Both the position numbers and the translations under genes were made by a program. From the NCBI GenBank assembly GCA_013822735.1, contig PNKZ01000002.1:248001-312000 (forward strand): a DNA stretch of 64,000 nucleotides, given 5' to 3'. Below, in pieces: positions 15,468-24,391 of the stretch; position 1 is the stretch's first letter, and each line of letters begins with the position of its first letter. Source of the DNA: Pirellula sp. (GTDB lineage: Bacteria > Planctomycetota > Planctomycetia > Pirellulales > PNKZ01). Under the pieces are notes generated by a model that searched no databases, was not told the origin of the DNA, and saw only the letters and a list, made by a program, of their open reading frames with translations.

Positions 15468-18365
15468 ATGTCGGCGGAACGGATGCCGCACGGGCACGAC
15501 GAGTCGATGCCCGCACGTTTGATGACCGGACTTCTTGCCGGCGTCTTGCGTTACCCACTGCTCACCATCGTCGGCTCCCTCGTCCTCACGGCGGCGGCCG
15601 GCCTCTATTCGTGGAAGCACCTCGGCTACAAGACGAGTCGCCACGACTTGGTGAATTCGAATAACGAATACGGCCGGCTTTGGAACGACTACATCCAAGA
15701 GTTCGGCGAAGAAGATGACGCCGTCGTCGTCGTGGAAGGGGAAAGCCGCGAGCATGTCGTGCCTGTCTTGCAGGAGCTGGCGACGGCGCTGGCCGGCGAG
15801 AATAAGCACTTCCACGCGGTGCTCCACGGCGTGAACCTAGAGAAGGTGCGCTCCAAAGGTTTGCACTACCTGCCGCCGGAAGAACTTCTGGGAGTCGAAA
15901 AGTTTCTCGACGAAGCGGGAGCGGTGGTTCACGGAGATTGGGCCCGGCTATCGGTCGGCGGCATGGTGCAGGGCATGACCATGCGCATGCAGTATGAGAA
16001 ACAACTATCCGGCGATGCGAACGCCTCCGCGCCTTCGGCGTCGCCCGGCGATCAACCCGCTGCGGCCGCGGCGAATTCGAAAACTGCCGGTTTGACGTCC
16101 GGTCTAGCGATCACGCCCGAGCAGCAACTCGCGCGACTCGGCGATAGTTTGCTGACGTCAATCAGCAAGCAAGGGGGCTATCATTCCCCTTGGCCGGAAA
16201 TGCCGTCGTCGTTTGCGACCTTGAGCGAACTCAATTCCGAGTACCTGCTCACCAAGGAAGGCCGCCTCGGCTTCGTATTGCTGCGGTTGGCAAATAGTGA
16301 CAACGACGGCTTCGCCCGCGGCGCCGCTTCGGTCGAGGCCCTGCGTTCGTTGCTCGCGCGGTTGCGATTGCGCCATCCCGGCGTCCAGATCGGCCTGACG
16401 GGCGTACCGGTCTTGGAATACGACGAAATGGCTTCGAGCCAATCGTCGATGACGTGGGCCGGCATCGTTTCGCTCTTCGGCGTGGCGGCCCTCTTTATCG
16501 CCGGCTTCGGCGGTATCCGTCACGCGTTGCTTGCCAATATCGTGCTGCTCATCGGCATGGCCTGGACGTTCGCCTATATCACGTTTGCCGTCGGCCATCT
16601 GAACATCCTGAGCATTTCCTTTGCTGCCACGCTCATCGGCATCGGCATTGACTACGGTATCCACTACGTGGCTCGGTACTTGAAACTCCGCGAACATATT
16701 CGGACGCCGAAAGAAGCGTTGCTCACGGCCATGAACGGCGTCGGACCCGCGATTGCCACGGGAGCCGTCACAACCGCCATCTCGTTCTTTGCCGCGGGCC
16801 TTACCAACTTCACCGGCATCGCGGAATTGGGCATCATTGCCGGCGGCGGCATTCTTATCTGTTGTGTCGCCGAACTATACGTCCTGCCGGCGGCGGTTCA
16901 ATTATTCGATCGGAGCGGCGCGGGCTTCAAAATGCCGAGCCCGTTGCCCGTGCATGAGTGGATCGCGCCGCTGATGGAATCGCCGCGCAAGTTGCTGGCA
17001 ATCACGATGGTCTTTACGCTCGTCGTCGGCGCCGGATCGTCGAAGCTTTGGTACGACCATAACCTGCTCAATATGCAGGCCGAAGGTTTGGAAAGCGTGG
17101 AGCTGGAGCGGAAGCTACTCAATGAGTGCAGCCAGAGCATGTGGTACGCCGTGTCGATGGCCGATAGCCGCGACGAGTTGTTGACGCGCAAGGAGAAGTT
17201 GCTGAAGTTGGCGTCGGTAGAACGTACGGAAGAGATTGTGTCGCTGTTGCCCGTCGACCACGAGCAAAAGCGTCCGATTATCGAGCGTATCCAAACGAAG
17301 CTGGCCAACCTCCCGGAACGCCCGCCGGTGATTCCGGTCGACCAACCCGAGGTCCTCGGCCAAGCGCTGGCCGCGGCGCAACAAGAACTGATCGGCCGCC
17401 AACAGTTGCGCGCCGGCCGTACGATGGAACAGCTCCGCGATACGCTGCGAAGGCTGCCGACGCAGGATTGTATTTCGCAGCTTTCGCAATTTCAGCAGCA
17501 GATGGCCGGCGACTTGCTGAGCCGGCTTCACGCGCTGCGGTCGATGGCGAACCCCGAGCCGCCGCAACTCACCGATCTACCGGAAAGTTTGGTGAATCGC
17601 TTCGTCGGCAATAACAATCGGCACCTGCTGAAGATTTACGGCCGCGGCAACATTTGGGACATGGATGCCTTGTCGCAGTTTGTGAAGGACGTGCGTTCGG
17701 TCGATTCCAAGGCGACGGGCAATCCGCTGCAAGCGTACGAAGCGTCGTTGGAAATGAAAGGAAGCTACGAACACTCGGCGCTCTTGGCGCTGGCCGTGAT
17801 CATGGCGGTACTCTGGTTCAACTTCCGCAGCGTTCGCTACGCCCTCTTAGCTTCGCTGCCGCTAGGGGTCGGAGTGTTTCAAACCTTCGGCATCTTGGGA
17901 ATTCTCGGGCTGCCGCTGAACCCGGCCAATATGATCGCGCTGCCGCTGATGCTGGGGCTCGGCGTCGATTACGGAATTCACATCGTGCACGACTACCTGG
18001 AGCAGCGCGGTCCCTATCGCATGTCCCCTTCCACGGCCGTGGCAGTGCTCGTGGATTCGTTGACCACGATCGTCGGCTTCGGCGCGCTGATGATCGCGTC
18101 GCACCAAGGGCTCCATAGTCTGGGACGCGTACTGACGATCGGCGTGAGTTGTTGTTTATTCACGTCGATGATTATGCTGCCGGCCTTGTTGACGTGGATG
18201 AGCGCCGGCCGGTCGGAAGTGGATGTCATGTTGGAGCGGATCGAAGGAGACGACGTCGACCACGACGAAATCGATCGTGCCGTGCTCAGCGAAGATCGAC
18301 CGCATCCGGGCGGTTCGCCGCACTTGCAAACGCCGGTACGTCGCGACCAATCGTTGCGCGCGTAA
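15468..18365 (+). CDS. RND superfamily (MMPL/HpnN-like) lipid exporter
   Basis: 965 residues with internal duplication. A membrane helix near residues 25-45 is followed by a periplasmic domain. A cluster of five helices around 325-480 contains the GIGIDYGIHYVARY segment. A second single helix near 508-525 then precedes another periplasmic domain and a final helix cluster around 765-910 with GLGVDYGIHIVHDY. The paired G-x-D-Y-G-I-H motifs supply the proton-relay Asp residues of RND permeases. Size and topology match MMPL and hopanoid-transporter HpnN-type single-chain exporters. Its place after the phospholipid genes suggests lipid export to the outer membrane; the substrate is not proven. The C-terminus is a hydrophilic acidic tail. 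Confidence 0.85.
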   Translation: MSAERMPHGHDESMPARLMTGLLAGVLRYPLLTIVGSLVLTAAAGLYSWKHLGYKTSRHDLVNSNNEYGRLWNDYIQEFGEEDDAVVVVEGESREHVVPVLQELATALAGENKHFHAVLHGVNLEKVRSKGLHYLPPEELLGVEKFLDEAGAVVHGDWARLSVGGMVQGMTMRMQYEKQLSGDANASAPSASPGDQPAAAAANSKTAGLTSGLAITPEQQLARLGDSLLTSISKQGGYHSPWPEMPSSFATLSELNSEYLLTKEGRLGFVLLRLANSDNDGFARGAASVEALRSLLARLRLRHPGVQIGLTGVPVLEYDEMASSQSSMTWAGIVSLFGVAALFIAGFGGIRHALLANIVLLIGMAWTFAYITFAVGHLNILSISFAATLIGIGIDYGIHYVARYLKLREHIRTPKEALLTAMNGVGPAIATGAVTTAISFFAAGLTNFTGIAELGIIAGGGILICCVAELYVLPAAVQLFDRSGAGFKMPSPLPVHEWIAPLMESPRKLLAITMVFTLVVGAGSSKLWYDHNLLNMQAEGLESVELERKLLNECSQSMWYAVSMADSRDELLTRKEKLLKLASVERTEEIVSLLPVDHEQKRPIIERIQTKLANLPERPPVIPVDQPEVLGQALAAAQQELIGRQQLRAGRTMEQLRDTLRRLPTQDCISQLSQFQQQMAGDLLSRLHALRSMANPEPPQLTDLPESLVNRFVGNNNRHLLKIYGRGNIWDMDALSQFVKDVRSVDSKATGNPLQAYEASLEMKGSYEHSALLALAVIMAVLWFNFRSVRYALLASLPLGVGVFQTFGILGILGLPLNPANMIALPLMLGLGVDYGIHIVHDYLEQRGPYRMSPSTAVAVLVDSLTTIVGFGALMIASHQGLHSLGRVLTIGVSCCLFTSMIMLPALLTWMSAGRSEVDVMLERIEGDDVDHDEIDRAVLSEDRPHPGGSPHLQTPVRRDQSLRA

Positions 18366-18716
18366 GCGTGCACGCCGGCGTGCGTTACTTCTGAGCTCAT
18401 TGCCGGCAACGAAAGCCTCCGGCGCGCTCCACTCTCATGCGATATCCGTTTGACGACTGTTCGTCGTCCGTTCGATGACGAACTGTGCCGGGTCTCGCTT
18501 CGTACTACTTCGCGGCGACCGCGAATTTACGACGCGATGCGAAGGTTTTCCACTTCAGGCACGCGGCGTGCGATGAGTAGTTTTCCCCGCATCGAAGGCA
18601 GAACTTAGAAACTGCCGGCGGTGCGAAAAACTAACGCGCTTTTCGCTCAATTAATTGCGGCGAGCCGTCGATAGAAGGGGCAACGCAACGGTCATGTTGT
18701 CGGAGTCATAACGCTT
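18366..18716. other. intergenic stretch with no gene recognised
   Basis: 351 bp between the RND exporter and a doubtful small ORF. I see only short palindromes near the exporter stop (GCACGCCGGCGTGC) and no long ORF with coding character, tRNA or repeat shared with other loci. Confidence 0.5.
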
Positions 18717-18932
18717 ATGAGACTATCATTGCGAAAGACGCAACAAGCTCCCGCCGCTTCGACCACCTCCCGTCGCACGACGACTCGGCGAATTGATCCT
18801 GCCGCCGCCGTGGTGGAAGGTCCGAACATGTCGACGTCGGGCGATGCGGAAGAAAACTGCCCCGTGATTCGGGCCAATTGCATCGTGCTGGCCCCCGCAA
18901 CGCGCGGGCGTACGCGAATCGTTTTCTTCTAA
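18717..18932 (+). CDS. doubtful small hypothetical protein
   Basis: 71 residues, basic and Thr/Arg-rich in the first half, with no recognisable domain, signal peptide or membrane segment. A GGAG at about 18703 is roughly 10 nt before the ATG, a weak site. It lies in a gene-poor region between the RND exporter and a small DNA-binding-like gene. It may be spurious. Confidence 0.25.
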   Translation: MRLSLRKTQQAPAASTTSRRTTTRRIDPAAAVVEGPNMSTSGDAEENCPVIRANCIVLAPATRGRTRIVFF

Positions 18933-19184
18933 ACGTTTGCGGATCTCCGGCGGCCGCGGCCATGGGCATGCTCCCGAGCGTCGACTGCCGTCTCTTCTCT
19001 TGAGCAGTTCATCGCTTGCGAAGTTTGCGCGTACACTTTGCAAGCCTGCTCCTCGGCGCTGGCGCAAGTTTTACAAATCGCTTTTATCAGCGAGATTAAA
19101 CTTTACGCGCTTCGCTTCTTAATTGCGTTACAGCCCAATTGGGGGTGTGTCCCGCCAAGTCTTAGTCGGCAGGTGGTGTATTGC

Positions 19185-19214
19185 TTGTTTATGTTCCCTA
19201 GTTTGAAGTATTAT
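19185..19214 (+). promoter_or_regulatory. possible sigma-70-type promoter for the 19338 gene
   Basis: TTGTTT (19185-19190) and TATTAT (19209-19214) are separated by 18 nt in a locally AT-rich stretch, about 125 nt upstream of the ATG at 19338. The intervening leader contains a 9-bp hairpin (GCTGCAGAG with CTCTGTAGC). Nothing else is seen in the 405-bp gap 18933-19337. Confidence 0.35.
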
Positions 19215-19337
19215 GTGCCGCGACGTCGTGCCGCTATCGCGAGGCTGCAGAGCGAGACTCTGTAGCAAGCGTGAGCGTCGGCGGAGTGTGGAACGCGTCG
19301 TTCACTGACGCGTCGATTCATTGAATTGGGGATTGTC

Positions 19338-19676
19338 ATGCCAAAGGCCGTAACCGCCGCGAAACGCGGGCGCTCCAAAGCGGGCGTGAATAAAGCACAA
19401 CTGGTGCGCGAAGCATTTGAAAAGTTGGGGATCGATGCTTCGGCAAAAGACGTGCAAGCGGCCTGCGATGCGCACGGAGTGAAAATTGCGCCGGCGCAAA
19501 TCAGCAATATTCGCACAAAATTGAAAGAGGGGCGTTCAGGGCGTAAGGTCGTCAAGACGACCGTCGTCGGCGGCGTGACGGCGAAAGAATTAATTCAGGT
19601 TCGCATCATGGCGGAAAAAGTCGGCGGCATTGCTCGGGCTAAAGAATTGCTCGATATCCTCCATCGCCTTCGTTAA
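19338..19676 (+). CDS. small helix-turn-helix-like protein
   Basis: 112 residues from the ATG at 19338, with GGGG about 8 nt upstream; a TTG at 19326 is an alternative. The first ~20 residues are a basic tail (PKAVTAAKRGRSKAG). Residues ~25-68 look like a three-helix HTH: NKAQLVREAFEKLG, DASAKDVQAACDAHG, and a putative recognition helix APAQISNIRTKLK. The C-terminal helix, rich in Leu/Ala, may dimerise. Similar small proteins are common in planctomycetes; I know of no assigned function. A nucleoid or regulatory role is an inference from the fold and charge. A hairpin lies 58 bp downstream. Confidence 0.65.
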   Translation: MPKAVTAAKRGRSKAGVNKAQLVREAFEKLGIDASAKDVQAACDAHGVKIAPAQISNIRTKLKEGRSGRKVVKTTVVGGVTAKELIQVRIMAEKVGGIARAKELLDILHRLR

Positions 19677-19734
19677 TTACGGCCTTACGGCGACCTTTCG
19701 CCGTTGGCGAAACGGCAGGCAAATCAAAACTCGG

Positions 19735-19764
19735 CACGGCGGCATCGTTATCGGTGCCGCCGTG
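19735..19764 (+). terminator. 10-bp hairpin downstream of the HTH-like gene
   Basis: CACGGCGGCA (19735-19744) pairs perfectly with TGCCGCCGTG (19755-19764) over a 10-nt loop. There is no strong U-run, so it is at best a factor-assisted terminator. It could also serve the opposing small gene at 19943-20194. Confidence 0.5.
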
Positions 19765-19942
19765 TTCGTTCATCCATCGTGGATGCTCCTCGCAAGCGAA
19801 GCAGCTCGCCAAGTCGCCGCCTCACTCGCTGCACTTCTTTGCCGATTGCTCAGCACGGCACGTCGAGAACAAATCCCGTCGACCGCGGCGCCCTGCCAAC
19901 GTCATCGAATCTCTGTTTGCGAATCGCGATCATGCATCGGAA

Positions 19943-20194
19943 CTATGCCGCCGTGCGGTCGACTCGCTGCGAGCCGCTGCCGGCAGTGCGCTCACGCGAT
20001 AATGCAACTTCCGATGCCGCCGCTCCGTTGGCCCTCGCAGCCTCACCGATATCGCTGCGACGCTCCATCGCACGCGACTCCAGGCCGTAATGCTCGAGCA
20101 ACGTCGGCAATATTTCCGACAGCCGACGTGGATCGCCGGTCGGCGATAAGCGCGATGAAGGAATTCCCGACCAGGCAAAATTTGCGGCGACCAT
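19943..20194 (-). CDS. small hypothetical protein with its own strong promoter
   Basis: 83 residues. The first half (IPSSRLSPTG, LSEILPTLLEHYGL) has a plausible globular composition with an amphipathic helix; the second half is Ala/Arg-rich and may be disordered. Two independent signals favour a real gene on this strand. A GTGAGG site lies about 8 nt upstream of the ATG, and a near-consensus promoter (feature at 20251-20278) sits about 57 nt before the start. Overlapping frames on both strands look random. I do not recognise the family; short planctomycete proteins with an L-x-x-[IV]-L-P-x-[LV]-L-x-x-Y-G-[LI] motif come to mind from memory only. Confidence 0.55.
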   Translation of the reverse strand: MVAANFAWSGIPSSRLSPTGDPRRLSEILPTLLEHYGLESRAMERRSDIGEAARANGAAASEVALSRERTAGSGSQRVDRTAA

Positions 20195-20250
20195 AGCTGA
20201 GCCTCACTTTCTTACGCGACGAGCGGGTAGTGGACATGCGTATCGTATCG

Positions 20251-20278
20251 ATTGTAGCGAGATGTGAACGCATGTCAA
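20251..20278 (-). promoter_or_regulatory. near-consensus sigma-70 promoter
   Basis: Reading the minus strand, TTGACA (20278-20273) and TACAAT (20256-20251) are separated by 16 nt. This is the best housekeeping-type promoter I saw in the window and it points at the small gene 19943-20194, giving a leader of about 50 nt. Confidence 0.7.
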
Positions 20279-20446
20279 CTAATTCTTGCGGGGCGTTCTA
20301 GTCGCGGGCTTTGCACAAGGTACGGCCGCCTGTGGCAAACCCATGCACCTCGTGAGGATTCGCCGGCCGATGTTTAGTCACGTGCCGGGGAAGCTCAGGG
20401 AAACGGGCTAGCAGGCGGCGAGCCCACGTAAAACAGGGATGGCTCC

Positions 20447-20719
20447 ATGCTTTCGACAGTTACGCCGACGGAAGTGCGGCGGCTCGTCGTCGAGTATCTC
20501 GCGCAAATGAAGTTTGCCGTAGCGGATGACGCCGTAATCGAGACGTTGCTCATTCGCGAAGGGCGGTACTTCGGGCGCTCGTATCGCGCCGCCGGCGCCA
20601 TGGCCATGTGGATGATCGATATCGGCCTTATTCAGTTCTACGCCGCCGACGGCGAAATGCTCGGTAGCCTCAGCTTGCTCGAACCGGTTGAAGCGCCGCA
20701 ACAGCGTAAGGCTGCATAG
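20447..20719 (+). CDS. conserved-looking small hypothetical protein
   Basis: 90 residues, predicted alpha/beta. It begins TPTEVRRLVVEYLAQMKF, has an EGRYFGRSYRAAGAMAMWMID segment and ends in a short Gln/Arg/Lys/Ala tail. No signal peptide, transmembrane segment or metal motif is visible. The ATG at 20447 follows a CAGGGATGG site, a reasonable ribosome-binding site. It stands alone, convergent with the CHAT-like gene that ends 52 bp downstream. The function is unknown. Confidence 0.6.
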   Translation: MLSTVTPTEVRRLVVEYLAQMKFAVADDAVIETLLIREGRYFGRSYRAAGAMAMWMIDIGLIQFYAADGEMLGSLSLLEPVEAPQQRKAA

Positions 20720-20771
20720 TTCGGTTCCAACGATCGGCAACTTCAGTGCAAAATGGGTCGCACTGCGCCGG

Positions 20772-23700
20772 CTAGCGAAGCGGCGCCTTGGGCGGGACGA
20801 CCACGGCCGCCGGTTTCGGCGCCGCTTCGACGGGCGCCTTCGGGGCTTCGCCCGCCGCCTGCTTCGGCACCACCTTCAGAACTTCCTTCGCGGCGTCTTC
20901 CGCGGTGCCGGTCGGCGCGGTGCCCGTATCGACGACCATGTAACCGCTCCAGAAGAACGGGTGTGCCGCGCGCGGCGTCTCGTCGGCCGCGTCGAGCTTG
21001 ATGCGCGGTTCGCTCGAGGGATCAATGGTCGTTTGACTCGCCAAGGCGACGCTCCGCTGCCAAGCCTTCGAGGCCGATTCGTACGGCAGCTCCTGCATAA
21101 ACTCGCGCGTCAGATCAAACGAGGTCCGGCCGGCGGTACGCCAGCGGCTGATGAGAATGGTTCGCGAACCCGACGCCATGAGGCTCATCACCGTCTGGAA
21201 GAGTTCGTTGCCCGCGTCGGCGGGAGCGACCTTTTTCAAGCCGTTCTCGGCGCCGGAGTGAAAGCCGGGGAGCGCCACATGCGCGGGACCTTGCCACGGC
21301 AGGCGAACCCAATCGGCAAGGGTGCCGCCGGTCGCCGTCTTTTCGCCTCGCAGCGGCGCCGCTTGTTGCGGGCCGGTTTGTCCCGGCACAATTTCCGTAT
21401 AGGCGACCAAGCGATCGGCCAAGCCTGCGAACAGGGCTTGCGACGCCGGCAACTTCGCGCGCATTTTGAGTTGTTCGGCCTGCGGCACGGCTCGCAAGAA
21501 TTCGGCATAGGCCGTTTCGGCGACGGTTTCGTCATCGGTCGGATAGAGCTTGCCGGTCGTTACTAGCGATTTGCCTTTGTCGAGACGCGGCAACTTATCG
21601 CCGACCGCCAAACCCATCGTCGGCGCGTAGCGAATACGCACCTGTTCCAACAGCGGCCGGGCGACGCCTCCTTGCGGTGCGGCGTAAAGCGTTTCAAACG
21701 GCACGTACCACAACATTCCGTCGGGCACGATCACCAGCTCTTCAAAGCCGTACGGGATGCTCGCTTTCGAGTCTTTCGTCAGCATGTCGAGCAGTTCGCG
21801 CGACGACTCTTGCCAGGCCGTGGCTTGGAGGTCGCCGAGCGTGAGAGATTTGTTCTCTTCGAAATTGCCGATCCCCTGCAACACGGTGACGAGCTTTTTC
21901 TGCACGTCGGCCGGCGCCGTAATCGGCCAGTAGCCGAACTTCTCGTCGGTCATCAAGAAGCCGAAGGTGTTGCGCGTGCCGGTGAAGAACGCGAGCAACG
22001 CATGCCCTTGCGGGAGGGCCTTCTGTACTTCTTCCACCGTGCGGATCGGCGGAAACACGATCTCGCTGGGCAACCGGCGAACCGCCATTACCTTCAGCAT
22101 GATCTCTTGTTCGCGCGACACCTTTTCCAGTTCCGCGAGCTTCGCCGCCTGCTGCTTCGCCTGATCCGGATCGGTCGCAATGATCGGCAACTGCCCGAGC
22201 TCGGCGCGAATTCCTGCGGCATGTTGCGAGAGCTTGTCGTATTCGGGGAATTGCGTGAGCAGCGCTTGGCGCTGCAAGGAGGCTTCCTGCGGCAAGACCG
22301 AGGCGGGGCTTTCTAAGATCCAGCGTAGTGCCAGCAGCCGGCCGCCGAGTTCTTGCGTGGTGAGAAACTTGTGCCGCTTCCAAAGGTCGGCGATCTCCAA
22401 CGCCCGGCGGCCGTCGAGTTCTTTACGTTCGAGGGCCACTTCGAACCAGCGCTCGAAGTAGAGCGGATGCGGATGCACGAGCACCGCCAGCGATTCGAGC
22501 GGGTCGTAGATCCATCGCCCCGGCGCCGGGTCGCGGAGCAATTCGCCGAACACTTCCGCGGCGGCGCGCGTCGTCAGCGAGCGATCTACCACCATGCGGT
22601 CGGCCTGGCCCATGCGATAGAGTTGCAACGAGCCGGTTTTCGCGAAGAGCAGGGCCGCGTTCACGGCGGTGTCGCCCGCCGCGACGTTGCCGAGCTGGTA
22701 GCTCACGTGAGCCTGCGTGAAGTTGAGCTGGGCGCCGATGCGCGCCTTGAGCATGTCGCGCCGGGCGATCACCGCGCGGGCATTGTCGAGCGTCACGCTC
22801 GCTCCCTTGGCGTCGTTCAACAGGCATTGGTTCTCGGCGGTCAGCAGCAAGAGCCGCGTTTGCATTTGGCGGTAGTTCATCTGCCGAGCCCAGGTCGCGC
22901 CGTTGAGCAGCGGCGTGTATGCCCCGCCCCGATTCGCCAAGAAGTGCGTAATTACCGCGTAGCGAAACGCGTCTTCCACATGCTGCGGATCAAGGAAGTA
23001 GTAGCCGGAGTAGCTTGCTTCTTGGAAGTACTTCGTCGCCAAGTCATAGTCGCCCGCGTTGAGCGCGATGCGGCCGAGTTCGACCAAGGCCGCGCACGTC
23101 ATCGGGTGATCAAACGTGCCGCCGGCCAAGAGCGATTTTTCCAAGAGCGGCTTGGCCTGAGCGTCTTTGCCGACCGCCGCAAACGCGCAGCCGAGCATGA
23201 CGTCGATCCACGATTCCGTCCAATGGTTCGGCTGCACCGGACGCTTCGACATCACCGCCACGAGCTGCCCCGCCACGGGATCGTAGGGAGCCAGCGGTCC
23301 GAGAATCTCTTGGCGACGTCGCAACGCGAGGCAAACGCAGCGCACGATTTCTTGCGGATTGATCGTTCTTTGGGTCGCTTGTTGAACCACGCCGCCCCCT
23401 TGGGCGATCAAGCGCGATTGATCGACTTGCCCCTGTTGGATCAAGACGTTATCGGGAAACGCGCCGATCATCATTTGCCGCTGCGGCTGCCCCCAGGGTA
23501 TGGGACGTAGCGAAGCCTGATTGGCGGGCCGAATCGCTTGGTCGAACTTGACCGGAATCATCCAGTCGCTGAAGGCGATCTGCAGTTGCAGCGCCTTGTT
23601 GTATTCATCCATCGCGGCCGGGTACTGCCCGAGCTGGAAGTAGCACTCGCCGCACATGGTGTGGTAGCAGATGGAGTCGATCCAAAAACTGCTGGGCGAT

Positions 23701-23975
23701 TTGATCGCGCTGCGCAAGCACGATTGGAATCCGCCGAGGGCTTGCAGGTAGTCGCCGTCGTACAGCGTGCCGAGCACAAGGAAGTACTGGTCGGTCGGCA
23801 CGGTAATGCGGAAGCCGGTACCGCCGCCGCCTCCCACTGCAACGGCGCCCAATTGGGCTTCTGCGCGTTCGGCCGTGCCCAGTGTCACAGAGAACAGCGT
23901 CGCCGCGATCAGTAGGAGCGACCCCAAGGCGGCTTTCTGGCCGCGCTTGCGAGTCACCGTGAACCCGAATTGCAT
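20772..23975 (-). CDS. large exported TPR protein with a CHAT-like domain lacking the catalytic Cys
   Basis: 1067 residues. Residues 1-41 are a signal peptide ending AERAEA. Residues ~60-480 contain TPR-like helical pairs (GECYFQLGQYPAAMDEYNKA, ELGRIALNAGDYDLATKYFQEA). From ~640 the sequence follows CHAT (caspase HetF-associated TPR) proteins: HALLAFFTGT, LVIVPDGMLWYVPFETLY, SRTILISRW and HPFFWSGYMVV are recognisable. However, the whole C-terminal ~420 residues contain no Cys, and the region matching LSACxT reads ALPGFHSG near residue 900, so the peptidase dyad is absent. The tail is Ala/Pro/Lys-rich. It is probably a periplasmic scaffold or binding protein. It is divergently oriented from a lipoprotein gene 416 bp away. 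Confidence 0.78.
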   Translation of the reverse strand: MQFGFTVTRKRGQKAALGSLLLIAATLFSVTLGTAERAEAQLGAVAVGGGGGTGFRITVPTDQYFLVLGTLYDGDYLQALGGFQSCLRSAIKSPSSFWIDSICYHTMCGECYFQLGQYPAAMDEYNKALQLQIAFSDWMIPVKFDQAIRPANQASLRPIPWGQPQRQMMIGAFPDNVLIQQGQVDQSRLIAQGGGVVQQATQRTINPQEIVRCVCLALRRRQEILGPLAPYDPVAGQLVAVMSKRPVQPNHWTESWIDVMLGCAFAAVGKDAQAKPLLEKSLLAGGTFDHPMTCAALVELGRIALNAGDYDLATKYFQEASYSGYYFLDPQHVEDAFRYAVITHFLANRGGAYTPLLNGATWARQMNYRQMQTRLLLLTAENQCLLNDAKGASVTLDNARAVIARRDMLKARIGAQLNFTQAHVSYQLGNVAAGDTAVNAALLFAKTGSLQLYRMGQADRMVVDRSLTTRAAAEVFGELLRDPAPGRWIYDPLESLAVLVHPHPLYFERWFEVALERKELDGRRALEIADLWKRHKFLTTQELGGRLLALRWILESPASVLPQEASLQRQALLTQFPEYDKLSQHAAGIRAELGQLPIIATDPDQAKQQAAKLAELEKVSREQEIMLKVMAVRRLPSEIVFPPIRTVEEVQKALPQGHALLAFFTGTRNTFGFLMTDEKFGYWPITAPADVQKKLVTVLQGIGNFEENKSLTLGDLQATAWQESSRELLDMLTKDSKASIPYGFEELVIVPDGMLWYVPFETLYAAPQGGVARPLLEQVRIRYAPTMGLAVGDKLPRLDKGKSLVTTGKLYPTDDETVAETAYAEFLRAVPQAEQLKMRAKLPASQALFAGLADRLVAYTEIVPGQTGPQQAAPLRGEKTATGGTLADWVRLPWQGPAHVALPGFHSGAENGLKKVAPADAGNELFQTVMSLMASGSRTILISRWRTAGRTSFDLTREFMQELPYESASKAWQRSVALASQTTIDPSSEPRIKLDAADETPRAAHPFFWSGYMVVDTGTAPTGTAEDAAKEVLKVVPKQAAGEAPKAPVEAAPKPAAVVVPPKAPLR

Positions 23976-24391
23976 CTTCCGCTCCCGTGGAGAATCTACT
24001 GGACGTGCGCCGGCGCAGACCTTCCCCTACTCGTTGCTAGCGTCGAAGTTCGCCGAACGTTACACGCCCGGCGACCTGCCGCTCCCTCCGTACTACGGTC
24101 TTCAGGCACGAAAAGTCTACGCAAACACCGCACGCGCCTCGCCTTATCAACATACCGCCTTGCTAGGGAGCCGGCAAAAACCCGCCGGCAGTCGCTTGCC
24201 GGCGGCCGGCGGACATTTGGAGGGTTTTATGCGAGGTTTTCCGGAAAACTGCCAAAGTCGGGCCGCCTGTCGGTCGATAACGACTGTGACGATTTTGCCG
24301 ACGATAACGGTCGAGACGTTTTTGCGGACATTTGTCTCGCGTCTCCCTGAAGTCGGTCCGGCAAGAATAAGCAACTCCGAGGACCGAGCAC
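23976..24391. other. divergent intergenic region with a palindrome
   Basis: 416 bp between the CHAT-like gene and the lipoprotein gene, so it should hold both promoters. CCGCCGGCA (24182-24190) and TGCCGGCGG (24197-24205) form a perfect 9-bp inverted repeat over a 6-nt loop. I could not fix promoter boxes with confidence. Confidence 0.5.

Noticed and set aside
19630-20196. 188-codon plus-strand ORF beyond the HTH-like gene
   Set aside because: It starts inside the HTH-like gene, crosses the hairpin at 19735-19764 and is Arg/Cys/Ser-rich without a domain; the opposite strand has the promoter and start signals.
22353-23510. 385-codon plus-strand ORF within the CHAT-like gene
   Set aside because: Arg/His-rich composition without motifs; opposite strand has a signal peptide, TPRs and CHAT landmarks.
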